Shown here one piece after another: positions 38,809 through 48,239 of a stretch of 64,000 bases of DNA. The DNA comes from Mangrovicoccus ximenensis. Its GTDB lineage: Bacteria > Pseudomonadota > Alphaproteobacteria > Rhodobacterales > Rhodobacteraceae. The notes below the pieces were generated by a model that was not told the origin of the DNA, did no database searches, and worked only from the letters and a program-made list of their open reading frames with translations. The stretch covers positions 429,007 to 493,006 of the forward strand of contig NZ_QBKZ01000001.1 of NCBI RefSeq assembly GCF_003056725.1, read 5' to 3'. Within the stretch, counting starts at the first letter, position 1, and the number at the start of each line of letters is the position of its first letter. The position numbers and the translations under genes were made by a program.

Positions 38809-39827
38809 ACGACCTCCTCGGGGGACCAGATGCCGCCCACCAGGTCGCAGGACAGGAGGTAATGCGAGCTGAGCGCTCCCTCGGGCTTCGGCCGCAGCGC
38901 TTCCAGCCGGGCGCGCAGGCGGCGGCGGCTGTCGATCCAGATCTCTTCGGCCGCGTCGCGGGCGACGGGAACGAACCGGAACCGACTGCCGGTCGGCAGC
39001 TGCGCCAGCCGGGGCAGGTCTGCGCCGATCACGGTGGCGATCTTGGGATAGCCGCCGGTGGTCTGCGCTTCGGCCATCAGCACCAGCGGCCGCCCCGATC
39101 CCGGCACCTGGACGGAGCCCGGCACGGTACCGTCGGAGACGATGTCATGGCCGCCTTCCGCCGGGAGCGCGGGTCCGTCCAGCACCATCGCCATGCGGTC
39201 GCGCTGCGGCGTGACGGTGAACTCCTCCGCGGCGAAGCGGTCGAGGGTCGCCGCGGAAAAGCGGTCGTCCTGCGGGCCGGGCACGACGCGGATCTCGGCG
39301 GGGCCGTCCTTGTCGTCAGGCGCGGAGACCGCCGGGGCGAGGCAGGGATCGAACGGGTCGAAGTCGCCGAGCGGAAGCGCGTCTCCAGCCTGCAGCGCCC
39401 GGCCGTGCAGTCCGCCGAGCCCGCTGCGCAGATGGGTGGCGCGCGATCCCAGCGTTGCCGGGATGGCGATGCCGCCCGAGATCGCGAGATAGCCCCAGGT
39501 TGCGCCTGCGATGGCGCCGATGCGGACCTCCTCGCCTGCGCGGAGCCGGTAGGCTTGGCCCGCGACGCCCTTGTGGCCGGGCAGGGCGATGTCGATCCGC
39601 CCGCCGGTGACAGCGATTCGGCAGTCGGTTTCGGCGCGGAAGCTGCCGCCGAAGCCTGCGAATTCGATCGCCGCTGCACCCGGATCGTTTCCGGCCAGCG
39701 CATTGGCCAGCATCATCGCGGGCGGGTCCATCGGCCCGGCGGCCGAAACGCCCTGATGGCGCAGCCCGGCGCGGCCCGGATCCTGGATCGTGGCCAGCGG
39801 TCCGGGGGAAAGGATGGTCAGGGTCAT
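38796..39827 (-). CDS. pxpC: 5-oxoprolinase subunit C (biotin-dependent carboxyltransferase fold)
   Basis: The 343-residue protein has the KipA/PxpC pattern: LATIQDPGRAGLRHQGVSAA, GPMDPPAMMLANALAGNDPG, ISGGIAIPATLGSRATHLRS, RVVPGPQDDRF and PLVLMAEAQTTGGYPKIATV. PxpABC hydrolyses 5-oxoproline with ATP. The ATG is coupled (ATGA) to a short upstream frame [14 protein letters not shown], likely the last residues of pxpB. The rest of pxpB is replaced by a SelO fragment. The 3' end overlaps the gntR fragment. Confidence 0.9.
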   Translation of the reverse strand: MTLTILSPGPLATIQDPGRAGLRHQGVSAAGPMDPPAMMLANALAGNDPGAAAIEFAGFGGSFRAETDCRIAVTGGRIDIALPGHKGVAGQAYRLRAGEEVRIGAIAGATWGYLAISGGIAIPATLGSRATHLRSGLGGLHGRALQAGDALPLGDFDPFDPCLAPAVSAPDDKDGPAEIRVVPGPQDDRFSAATLDRFAAEEFTVTPQRDRMAMVLDGPALPAEGGHDIVSDGTVPGSVQVPGSGRPLVLMAEAQTTGGYPKIATVIGADLPRLAQLPTGSRFRFVPVARDAAEEIWIDSRRRLRARLEALRPKPEGALSSHYLLSCDLVGGIWSPEEVVWQS

Positions 39828-39872
39828 GCGGCCTCCTCCGGCGCGATCAGGGCGGAGCCGGCCTCGGCGCCG
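39824..39872 (-). pseudogene. Probable C-terminal tail of 5-oxoprolinase subunit B
   Basis: The frame ending in the ATGA overlap with pxpC reads [14 protein letters not shown], which fits the end of PxpB by position and coupling only. Upstream, at about 39875, it meets a SelO N-terminus, so almost all of pxpB is gone. Confidence 0.3.
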
Positions 39873-40059
39873 GGTTCCCGGCCAGCACCTCCAGCCCCTC
39901 GGGGCCTTCCAGCGCCGCCGGATCGATGCCGAGCTCGGCGGCCAGCGCGCGGTTGACCTTGATCAGCCCCGGCGCCCGCACCGGCACCGGCGCCTGGCGG
40001 ACATGGAACCGCTCGGGCAGGCGGCCATAGCTGTTGTCGAAGGGGATCTGCAGGGTCAT
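39873..40059 (-). pseudogene. selO: SelO (YdiU) protein adenylyltransferase, N-terminal fragment
   Basis: ATG 40059 starts [40 protein letters not shown], followed by [21 protein letters not shown], the typical N-terminus of the SelO pseudokinase AMPylator (about 480 residues). After GN the sequence becomes PAPRPAPP and stops. The catalytic domain is absent. Confidence 0.8.
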
Positions 40060-40155
40060 GGTCGGCTCCGTTTCTGCTCCATCATATGGGCAATCGGGCC
40101 GCCGGTTCCAGTGCGGCCGGGGCGCGCGCGCGGAAGCCCGCGCCCCGGCGGAAGA

Positions 40156-42745
40156 TCAGTAGTCGCGCTCGTAGGAGAAGCCGAGCCGCGTGTCGCCTTC
40201 GCTGTCGAAGCCGCCGCGCGCGGTGAAATTCGGCGTGATCTTGTAGTTCAGCCGGATCCGGCTGGTGCCGGCCGCGCCGACGGTGACGTCGGTATAGACA
40301 TCCTCCGACAGGTACTTGCCCGCGGTGACCTCGGTATTGCCCTCGTCATCCGCCCCGACATTGAGCTGGTCGACGCCGACGCCCTGGCGGATCTTGCCGA
40401 AGAGCCCGCCGCCGCCGCCGGTCAGCGTGTTGATCGCGCCGAGCAGCTGCGCGACCTCCAGCGGCGACAGCTCGCTGATCGGGCGGCCGAAGAACAGATG
40501 CGACAGCACCTCGTCCTCGGGCAGGTCCGGCGAGGAGGAGAAGTCCAGCTCGGGGCTGTTGACCGGGCCCTCGATGATGATCTGGGCGTCGATCGGCGCG
40601 TCCTGGGAGGTCGCGACCATGTAGACATCCGGCACCAGGTCGCCGCCCAGGCGGATCTCGGCGGTGTCGAGATTGAGCACTTGGGTCAGGATGTCCATGC
40701 GGCCGCGGATCACCTCGAACTGGCCCGAGGGGATGATCCGCTGCGTGGTGCCGCCGATGGTCAGCTCGCCGCCGAACTCGGTGTCGAGGCCGCGGCCGCG
40801 CACGAAGAGGCGGCCCGGCGCCGAGATGGTGATGTCGAGCGGATAGGCCACCGGCGCCCCGGTCGATCCGTCGCCGTTGCCGGTCTGGATCAGCCCGGCC
40901 CGGTCGCGGGTGCGGTAGCTGCCGCGCGGCTCGCCGACATGGGTCATGTCGGGAATCGGCCCGCCGCCGCCCATCGCCGAGGGGATCTGGATTTCGGCGC
41001 GCGCAATGTCGATCTGCCCGTTGATCGAGGCACCCCCGGCCAGCGGCCCCGACAGCTCGATCCGGCCGCCCAGATCGACGTCGTAGAGGTTCGGATCGAT
41101 CAGCTTCAGCTCGTTCAGCGCAACCGCGATGTCGCCATTGAAGGGCGCGGTCAGCGCGACCGGGCCCGAAACGGTGACGGTGCCGCCGGTATTGAGGTTG
41201 CCGCGGAAATCGACATTGGCCTGCGACTGGGCGAAGCTGAGGTTCAGCCCCATGTTCTCCAGCACGATGCGGCTCGCGGGATCGACGAAGCGCGCCCCGC
41301 CGAAGGTCACCGACCCCGACAGCGCGTCGAGCCCCGGCGCACCCGCGAGCCTGAGATCGATCCCGGCATTCCCGGTCAGCGACATCGGCGCGATGAAGGC
41401 ATTGGCCAGCGCCAGCGGAATGCGGCCGGTGATGCCCAGATCCGACGTGCCGTCCGGTCCCCAGGCGCGGCCGTCGACATCCGCGGTCAGCCCGCCCGGT
41501 CCGGTGGCGGTGACATCGGCGTAGAAATCGGTGCCGTTGCCCGAAACCTTGCCGGAAACCGAGGCCGGGCCGGGGATCTGGGGCACGAAGGCGCCGATAT
41601 TCGACAGCCCGGCATCGATGTCGATGTCGAGATTGGTCGGCGCCACGTCGCCGGTCACTGCTGCGCGCAGCCCGGCCGGACCGTTCGCGTTGAGATCGAC
41701 CGTCCAGTCGCTGCCGGCGCCCTGGGCATTGCCTTGAAGCGTCAGCGGGCCGGAGAGCTGCGGCACGAAGAGGCCGAGATCGGCAAGCCGCGCCGAGATG
41801 TCGAGATTGCCGCCCTCCGGCGCATAGGTGCCGCCGCCATTGACCTGCACATCCGGGTTGTCGACGGTCAGCCGCTCGATGGTGATGGTCCCGTCCTCGC
41901 GGCGCGCGGCCGCGTCGATCCGGGTGGTGCCGTCGAGCAGCTGGTCGACCTGCGGATTGCCCATGGCGATGTCCTGGCCGTTGCCGGCCAGCGCGCCCGA
42001 GAAATCGCCGGTGGCGGTGTCGTAGGCGCCGGACAGATCGGCCGAGAGCGTGCCGTCGAGGGGCAGGCCGGTCAGGCCCGAGAGCCGCGACAGGTCGCCG
42101 GTTTCGAGCACCAGCTCGGCCGAGGCCGAGAGCGCGTCGTTCAGCCCGGCAAGCGCCGCCTCGCCGCGGGCCGAAAGCTCGCCCGCGCTCAGATGCAGGT
42201 CCGGAATGCCGAGCGTTCCGGCCTCGGCTTCATAGACCAGATTGGTGTCGAGGCTGACATTCGCGCCCAGCTTGTCGGTGATCGCCGCGCCGCCGGCATC
42301 GAGGGACAGGGTGAAATTCGGCGCCGTGCCCTGGGCCGAGGCAGCCAGTTCGACCGGGCCGTTCAGATGCGGCACGAAGGGATTGATCTCGGCCAGTTCC
42401 GCAGCGATGTCGAGATCGGCGGCCTCGGGCGACAGGCTGCCCGCGCCGCGCAGCGCCATCGCCGGGTTGTGGATGTCGAGCCGCTCGATGTCGAAGGAGA
42501 GGCCGCGGCCTTCGGCGGCGACATCGATGACGGTCCCGCCCGCCAGCAGCGGATCGACCTGCGGATTGCCGATGGCGATGTCCGCGCCGGTCCCCGAGAG
42601 GACCACGCCGAAGGAGCTGTCGAACGCGTCGAAGCGCGCCTCCAGGTCGGCATCGAGCGCCCCCGCCAGCGGCAGGCCCGATAGCCCGGCAAAGCGCGAC
42701 AGGTCGCCGGAGCGCAGCGCCAGTTCGCTGTCGGCGGCAATCGCG
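40156..42745 (-). pseudogene. tamB: TamB (translocation and assembly module), N-terminally truncated
   Basis: The frame gives about 860 residues of repetitive beta-strand sequence with AsmA-like/TamB repeats (GNPQVDQLLDGTTRIDAAAR; SARLADLGLFVPQLSGPLTL) and the conserved C-terminal DUF490 domain: PSGQFEVIRGRMDILTQVL, PVNSPELDFSSSPDLPEDEV, then SHLFFGRP, and the last strand GFDSEGDTRLGFSYERDY. TamB spans the periplasm and supplies lipids/outer-membrane proteins with TamA. Full proteins have about 1200-1400 residues and an N-terminal membrane anchor; both are missing at the junction near 42745. tamA would be expected upstream and is absent. Confidence 0.88.
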
Positions 42746-42747
42746 AC

Positions 42748-43290
42748 AGCACGGGCGCGGCAGTGCCCGTTCCGGCCAGCGGCGGCGGCAGCAGCCCGCT
42801 CGATGCCCCGTATGACTATGCGCAATGGGGCTTCTTCTTCGGCGACACCGTCACGCGCGAGGGCGCGCGGCGCCATGTGCATCTGGGCACGTTTGCGGCC
42901 GCGACGCCGATCGACCGCGCGGTCCTCGACACCGCCAGCGGCACCGCCACGTATCGCGGCCATGCGGCCGGCAACGTCATGAACGGCGGCGCAGTCTATT
43001 CCGCCATCGGCACCTATTCGGACACGTTCGATTTCGACCGGCGCCGCGGCAGCACGATGCTCGACTTCGACAGCCGCCGCTATGGCGGCAGCAGCAGCCT
43101 GGACAGCGCGACCTACCGCGCGCGGCTCTCCGGCGGCGACCGGCAGGCAGCGCTGCAGGGCCAGTTCGGCGGCGGGATGGAAAATGGCAGGCCGCGGGCG
43201 GTGACCGGCGGCTTCGAGATCTCGAACGGCCGCTCGGGCGGCAGCGCCTATCGCGCCACCGGCATCTTCGCCGGCGAGGCGGGGCGGTGA
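42748..43290 (+). pseudogene. Surface lipoprotein with TbpB-like beta-barrel, C-terminal fragment
   Basis: The frame shows a Gly-rich eight-strand barrel pattern: TATYRGHAAGNVMNGGAVYS, GTYSDTFDFDRRRGSTMLDF, FDSRRYGGSSSLDSATYRAR, and AVTGGFEISNGRSGGSAYRA ending GIFAGEAGR. This recalls the C-terminal domain of transferrin-binding-protein-like surface lipoproteins. An ATG at 42763 exists, but no lipobox or signal peptide precedes it and the 5' end abuts tamB antisense, so the export region is lost. Confidence 0.55.
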
Positions 43291-43293
43291 TCC

Positions 43294-43830
43294 GTGCTGC
43301 TTCTCGACCCGCTCGACCCGGACTCGCCGCTTGCACTGATGCTGAAGGGCTGGGGGCCGCCGCTGGTCAGCATCGTCATCGGCGGGCTCTTCGCCTCGAT
43401 CCTGTTCCCGCGCTGGCAGGACCGCTTCTCGCGCAGCCGGGCGGGGCTCGACAAGCGGATGGAGCTTGCCGAATGCATCGCCGCACAGCTGGCACGCTAC
43501 CTGACGGCCTGGCGCCGCCTGATCGACATCGCCCGGCTCGAGGCTGCGCGCCGCGCCGGAGGAGCCGCGCTTGCCGAAGCCGAAACAGCCCGCAAGCTTG
43601 GCTTCGTGGCTGACCGCAATGCCGCCCGGGACGAGCTGCTCGATCTCTGCGCTCGGGCACAGCTCTATTTCGGCGAGGCCGCGCTGCGGGAGATCGCGGG
43701 CTTTGCCGCCTGGGACGAGAGCCAGGCGGCGAAGCAGCTCGACGACCTGCCACCGATCGAGGAGTGGAGAACATGGGAAAGACGCGTCCTCGGCGCCATG
43801 AGGCGCGACCTGGGCATCTCGCCCCGCTGA
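43294..43830 (+). CDS. Hypothetical membrane-anchored protein
   Basis: A 178-residue protein from GTG 43294 with one N-terminal helix (PPLVSIVIGGLFASILFPRW) followed by a charged helical region (FSRSRAGLDKRMELAECIAA, ARLEAARRAGGAALAEAETA). It probably sits in the inner membrane with a cytoplasmic coiled region. No family recognised. It starts 3 bp after the lipoprotein stop and overlaps the next gene (ATG 43773), so three small genes form a unit. Confidence 0.55.
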   Translation: MLLLDPLDPDSPLALMLKGWGPPLVSIVIGGLFASILFPRWQDRFSRSRAGLDKRMELAECIAAQLARYLTAWRRLIDIARLEAARRAGGAALAEAETARKLGFVADRNAARDELLDLCARAQLYFGEAALREIAGFAAWDESQAAKQLDDLPPIEEWRTWERRVLGAMRRDLGISPR

Positions 43831-45164
43831 TCGTCGCGGCCCTTCTGGCACACGGCCCGGCCCTGGCGGCCTGCCAGGGCGCTTCATGCCATGCCATCCG
43901 CTTCGGCGCGGCCGGGCTCGACGACTGCCCGGGCGCCGGCTGCCCTGCGCTCCGGGACGCGATCGAGGCCCAGCAGCGCTATCTCAACCTCTTCGGCGCG
44001 CTGCAATCCGCCCCTTCCGCATCGCGCCCCGCCGAAGCCGCCGCGCAGGCGCAGCCCGACGAGGCCCGCGCCGCCGAGGCGGATCTGAGCATGAACATGC
44101 CGCCCGAACCGGACGATCCGGAGCTGCTGGCGCGGATGCAGGCGGGGCTGTCCTATGTCGGCGCGAACCTCGTGCCGCTCCTGCGCTACCAATCGGCCGT
44201 GGGCTCCGAGAAGGACCGTGCCGCGGCCTCCACCTGGCTCTCCCTGCGCGGCATGGTCCCGCGGCTCGAACGCATCGCGGTGACGCCGGGCGCGCATGCC
44301 ACCATGACCGCGATCCTGACGCTGCTGGCGCGGCCCGGCGACCGGGTGCTTTGCGAGCGGATCACCTATCCGGGGCTGCGCAACATCGCCGGGCGGCTGG
44401 GGATCGAGCTGGTCGGCGTGCCGATGGATCTCGACGGCATGCTGCCCGATGCGCTCGACGCCGCGATCCGCGGGACGGCGCCGCGGGCGGTCTACATGAA
44501 CCCGACGCTGCAGAATCCGACGACGCTGACCGTGCCGCTGGAGCGGCGCCTGGAGCTGTCGGAGGTGATCAACCGCCACGGCATCCCGCTGATCGAGGAC
44601 GATGCCTACGGCTTCATCCCGTCCAAGGCGCCTGCGCCGCTGGCGGTGAGCGCGCCGGAGCTGACCTGGCATATCGGCGGGCTGGCGAAATGCATCGGCG
44701 CCGGGCTGCGGCTGGCCTACACGGTGGCACCCTCTGGGCGGGAGGCCCATGCGCTGGCGCAGGCGCTGCGCGCGGTCTCGGTGATGCCCTCGCCGATCAA
44801 CATGGCGCTGGCGACGCAATGGATCGAGGACGGCACCGCCGACAGCATCCGCCGCTTCATCCGCGCCGAGAGCGCCGCGCGCCAGCAGATCGCCGCCGAG
44901 GCGCTGGACGGGCACCGCTACTGCTCGGAAGAGAACGCCTTCAACATCTGGCTGGCCCTTCCGGACGGCATCGGCCGTGCCGACATTGTCGCCCGCATGG
45001 CCGGCCGCCCGCTCGGCCTGATGCCCGCCGATGCCTTTACCGTGGCAGGTCCGGTCAGCGACAAGCTCCGCGTCTGCCTCGGCGGCGCCATTTCCCGGGA
45101 CGCGCTCCGCGAACAGCTCTTCTTCCTCGCAAACGTGATGGCCCCGAACGCCTTCATGGGCTGA
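43773..45164 (+). CDS. In-frame hybrid: secreted protein N-terminus fused to MocR-type aminotransferase domain
   Basis: Residues 1-36 are a signal peptide (APLIVAALLAHGPALAAC) and about 60 more residues are Cys/Ala-rich (CQGASCHAIRF, DDCPGAGCPAL) and periplasmic in character. From about residue 103 (position ~44080) it becomes the PLP domain of MocR/GntR regulators: ADLSMNMPPEPDDPELLARM, YQSAVGSEKDRAAASTWLSL, ITYPGLRNIAGRLGIELVGV, YMNPTLQNPTTLTVPLERRL, IEDDAYGFIPSKAPAPLAVS, and the PLP lysine in GGLAKCIGAGLRLAY. The usual winged helix is missing. A periplasmic PLP domain makes no biological sense, so the join is probably a rearrangement or assembly artefact. Confidence 0.8.
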   Translation: MGKTRPRRHEARPGHLAPLIVAALLAHGPALAACQGASCHAIRFGAAGLDDCPGAGCPALRDAIEAQQRYLNLFGALQSAPSASRPAEAAAQAQPDEARAAEADLSMNMPPEPDDPELLARMQAGLSYVGANLVPLLRYQSAVGSEKDRAAASTWLSLRGMVPRLERIAVTPGAHATMTAILTLLARPGDRVLCERITYPGLRNIAGRLGIELVGVPMDLDGMLPDALDAAIRGTAPRAVYMNPTLQNPTTLTVPLERRLELSEVINRHGIPLIEDDAYGFIPSKAPAPLAVSAPELTWHIGGLAKCIGAGLRLAYTVAPSGREAHALAQALRAVSVMPSPINMALATQWIEDGTADSIRRFIRAESAARQQIAAEALDGHRYCSEENAFNIWLALPDGIGRADIVARMAGRPLGLMPADAFTVAGPVSDKLRVCLGGAISRDALREQLFFLANVMAPNAFMG

Positions 45165-45549
45165 GCGGGCGCCGCGGGGGGAGGACCGGCCGCGGCCCTC
45201 CCGGACTGCACGGCGATGTCCGGCGGCGCCGGGCCCGGCGCTGAATCCGAAGCGGGGGCGTGCAGGACGCTCCGCGCCGATCGGTCTGCGTGCACAAGTT
45301 TCGGGCAGGGCAGCCGGAGGCCAGCAGGGCATGGCGATGCCGTGACTTGTCCACAGGGATATCCCCGCGGGATGGGGAGAAGCCGGCCGCGCTCTTCGGA
45401 AAGCCGGATGCCGTCCGCGCAAACGTCTTGACCCGGCAAGCCGCTTCCGGGCGTCTCGCCAAGGGTGTATTCCGAAATTAAAATGCAATTTCAGGGTGAA
45501 TTCGTGGTATCCTTTTCCCATTCAACGATCATTCGGGGAGGCACCCAAA
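45165..45549. other. 385-bp intergenic region
   Basis: No gene seen. The last 90 bp are AT-rich (ttccgaaattaaaatgcaat) and likely carry the promoter of the DUF1326 gene; a ribosome site GGGGAGG lies at 45535. Confidence 0.5.
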
Positions 45550-46188
45550 ATGGTGGAGTGGGAAGTTCACGGACAGGAGCTCGCCAATTGCAATTGCGAC
45601 TCCGGCTGTCCCTGCCAGTTCATGTCCCTGCCGACCAAGGGCCATTGCGAGGCGATTGCCGCCTTCCGCTTCGACTCGGGACATTACGGAGATGTCGATC
45701 TGGGAGGCACGGTGGCCGCCATGGTGGTCCAGTGGCCCGGTCCGATCCATGATGGCAACGGCACGATGCAGATCATTGTCGACGAGGGCGCCAGCCCGGA
45801 ACAGCGCGATGCGATCGCCAGCATCATGACCGGCGGGGATACTGCCGAGATGGCGACCATGTGGTGGGTGTTTTCGGCGATGGCGCCGAACAAGCTCGAG
45901 ACGCTGAGCAGGCCGATTTCGCTGGAGATCGACATGGAGGGCCGCACCGGACGCTGTTCGGTGCCCGGCGTGTTCGAGACCTCGGCCGGGCCGATCCTCA
46001 ACCCGGTGAGCGGCGAGCCGCACCGTGCGCGGATCAACCTTCCCCAGGGATTCGAGTTCCGGGTCGCCGAGATTGCCCGCGGCACCACCCGGACCAGCGG
46101 CGCCATCGCGCTGGACGGGGTGACGGACAGCCATGTCCATATCGTCGACATCCATCTGTCCGGCGGCGGCGTGCTGGACGCGGCCTGA
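45550..46188 (+). CDS. DUF1326 domain protein
   Basis: The 212-residue protein starts MVEWEVHGQELANCNCDSGC followed by PCQF, the cysteine-rich N-terminus (CNCxxxCPC) typical of DUF1326, with later HIVDIHLSGGGVL. The cysteines suggest metal binding; the function of the family is unknown. ATG 45550 follows GGGGAGGCACCCAAA. It is followed 15 bp later by a DUF2182 gene, its habitual partner. Confidence 0.9.
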   Translation: MVEWEVHGQELANCNCDSGCPCQFMSLPTKGHCEAIAAFRFDSGHYGDVDLGGTVAAMVVQWPGPIHDGNGTMQIIVDEGASPEQRDAIASIMTGGDTAEMATMWWVFSAMAPNKLETLSRPISLEIDMEGRTGRCSVPGVFETSAGPILNPVSGEPHRARINLPQGFEFRVAEIARGTTRTSGAIALDGVTDSHVHIVDIHLSGGGVLDAA

Positions 46189-46203
46189 CGGGGGAGGGGA
46201 CGC

Positions 46204-46683
46204 ATGGCACAGGCGACGGCCGTGGAGCGCCTGCTGCGCCGGGACCGGGCGCTTCTGGCCGCGGCGATGGGCGCGCTCTTCGTGCTCTCGGCGCTCTATA
46301 CCGTGCTGGGCGTCGGCATGGAGATGTCGGCGCTTGAAATGACCGGCGCGCCCGGCATGGCCGGAATGCCGGAGATGGCGCAGGGACAGGCGGCCATGCC
46401 GGAGATGCAGGCGCCGGGCGGCTGGAGCCTGTCCCATGCGGTCCTCGTCTTCCTCATGTGGTGGATGATGATGATCGCGATGATGCTTCCGGGCGCGGCG
46501 CCGGTGGTGCTGCTGCACGGCGCGCTGATGCGGCAGGCCGGACCTGGCTCGGCGGCGGTTCCGGCGGCCTTCCTGTCGGGGTATCTGGCGGCTTGGGCGG
46601 GATTCAGCCTGGCGGCGGCGGCGGCGCAATGGGCGGCGCAGTCCGCCGGGCTCGTCTCCGGGGCGATGGTCCTGACCGGTCAA
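46204..46683 (+). pseudogene. DUF2182 metal-binding membrane protein, C-terminally truncated
   Basis: From ATG 46204 the protein has a first helix (ALLAAAMGALFVLSALYTVL), a Met-rich loop (MSALEMTGAPGMAGMPEMAQ), the diagnostic helix LVFLMWWMMMIAMMLPGAAP, and FLSGYLAAWAGFSLAAAAAQ. Homology stops after GAMVLTG near 46683; the frame runs on to 46827 with low-complexity residues. Full family members have about 260 residues and several more helices. The Met-rich segments suggest copper binding. Confidence 0.8.
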
Positions 46684-46977
46684 GCACATCCTCCGCGCCC
46701 GCGGAGCCGCCGGGCCGCACCTTCCCGCTCCGCGCCGCCGGCTGCATTGTCCGGCCCGGCCGGTCGGGGTCCCCGACCGGCAGTTCCGGCCATGTTTCAC
46801 GGTCGTTTTTTCTTACCGAACCTATAATTCATATTACTTTACTTAACCCGCCCAACCGGGACATCCTGCCTCCGAGGAGAAAGTTCAGCCAGCGTTTCAG
46901 TCCATGTTTCCAGTGCATTGCGCATGCACCGGGACTGTTTCCGGCTGCCTGGCGAACCGGCCATCGGAGGAATGTCC
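46684..46977. promoter_or_regulatory. Promoter region of the CoA-transferase operon (putative)
   Basis: A markedly AT-rich patch at 46795-46855 includes tataat at 46823-46828, a consensus -10 hexamer, although no good -35 is found at 17 bp. The CoA-transferase start is 150 bp downstream. No other gene is seen. Confidence 0.35.
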
Positions 46978-48213
46978 ATGTCGACACCGCATGTCGAACT
47001 GCCCTTGGCGGGCATCAAAGTCGTAGAGCTGGCCCATCTGGTCGCCGCCCCCCATGCCGCCATGCTGATGGCGGAGGAAGGAGCGGAGGTCATCAAGGTG
47101 GAACCGCCGCAGGGAGAGCTGTCGCGGTCCCGCGAACCGACCCGGAAGATGGGCCCGCACCGCGTTTCGGGACATTTCGGCGCCTGCAACCGCGGCAAGC
47201 GCAGCATCGCGCTGGATCTCAAGGCCCCGGCCGGGCGCGAGGTCATGCGCAGGCTACTCGGCCGGGCGGATGTCTTCGTCACCAACCTGCGCGCCGAAGC
47301 GCTCGGGCGGCTGGGACTGCATCCCGACACGCTGCACCATGACTTCCCCCGCCTCGTCATCGTGGTGATCAGCGGCTTCGGCTACCGGGATGCCGGTCCC
47401 TATGAAGGCCGCGCCGGACTGGCCATGGTCGGCGAGGCGCTGTCGGGATCGACCGGGCTGGCGCGCGACCACCAGGGCAACCCCGTCTGGTGCGGCTTTG
47501 CCCTGGGCGACGTGGCGGCCGGCATGACCGCCCATTCCGCCGCGCTGCTGGCGCTGCGCCTGCAGGAGAGGACCGGCAAGGGCCGCGTCCTCGACATCAC
47601 CCTCGCCGAGAGCATGCTGCCGATGGTGGCCTCGGCGATCGCCCGGGTGCAGCTGGCGGATGCGGAGGCGAAGGAAAGCGCCGGTCCGAACAACTATCAC
47701 GGCGTCCCCTACGGGACCTTCCGCGCCAAGGACGGCCATATCAACATCGGCGTCAACAACGACAGGCTCTGGCGCCGGTTCTGCGCCGCCATCGGCCGCC
47801 CCGAGCTGGGCACCGACCCGCGCTATGCGCTCTACATGGACCGGGCCGCGCGCATGGCCGAGGTGCTGCGGATCACCGAGGACTTCACCTCGCAGCGGAC
47901 CCGCGACGAGCTCACCGCGATTTTCGAGCGTGCGGATGTGCCGGTCGCGGCGATCCTGAGCATCCCCGAGTCCATGGACAACGCCTATTACGCCATGCGC
48001 GGCGCGTTCTGCACCGCCGATGACGGGCTCGGCGGCGAGCTGAAGCTGCCGGTCGACCCCACCCGCATGTCCGGCCCGGCGCGCAGGCTGTCGCTGCCGC
48101 GGCTCGGCCAGCACCGCGTCGAAATCCTCGCCCAATGCGGATTTGCCACCGCCGAGCAGGAGCGGCTTGCCGCCGGCGGCGCCTTCGGCCCCGCCATGGC
48201 GCCGGCCGGCTGA
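46978..48213 (+). CDS. Family III CoA-transferase (CaiB/BaiF)
   Basis: The 411-residue protein begins LPLAGIKVVELAHLVAAPHA, with EEGAEVIKVEPPQGELSR, FGACNRGKRSIALDLKAPAG, ADVFVTNLRAEALGRLGL and the catalytic-Asp segment FALGDVAAGMTAHSAALLAL. It transfers CoA between carboxylic acids and starts a degradative pathway. The start at 46978 (MSTPHV) is preferred over 46972 because GGAGGA lies at the right distance. It heads an operon with an acyl-CoA dehydrogenase and MaoC-like hydratase. Confidence 0.93.
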   Translation: MSTPHVELPLAGIKVVELAHLVAAPHAAMLMAEEGAEVIKVEPPQGELSRSREPTRKMGPHRVSGHFGACNRGKRSIALDLKAPAGREVMRRLLGRADVFVTNLRAEALGRLGLHPDTLHHDFPRLVIVVISGFGYRDAGPYEGRAGLAMVGEALSGSTGLARDHQGNPVWCGFALGDVAAGMTAHSAALLALRLQERTGKGRVLDITLAESMLPMVASAIARVQLADAEAKESAGPNNYHGVPYGTFRAKDGHINIGVNNDRLWRRFCAAIGRPELGTDPRYALYMDRAARMAEVLRITEDFTSQRTRDELTAIFERADVPVAAILSIPESMDNAYYAMRGAFCTADDGLGGELKLPVDPTRMSGPARRLSLPRLGQHRVEILAQCGFATAEQERLAAGGAFGPAMAPAG

Positions 48214-48239
48214 AACGACCCCAGCAAGGAGAACACCCA

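Noticed and set aside
43773..45164. A genuine exported aminotransferase
   Set aside because: PLP enzymes of the MocR type are cytoplasmic regulators and the join has the same character as the many other junctions here; kept only as a finding to test.
45347..45355. TTGTCCACA, one mismatch from a DnaA box
   Set aside because: A single near-match without clustering, AT-rich unwinding region or dnaA/dnaN neighbours gives no support for an origin.
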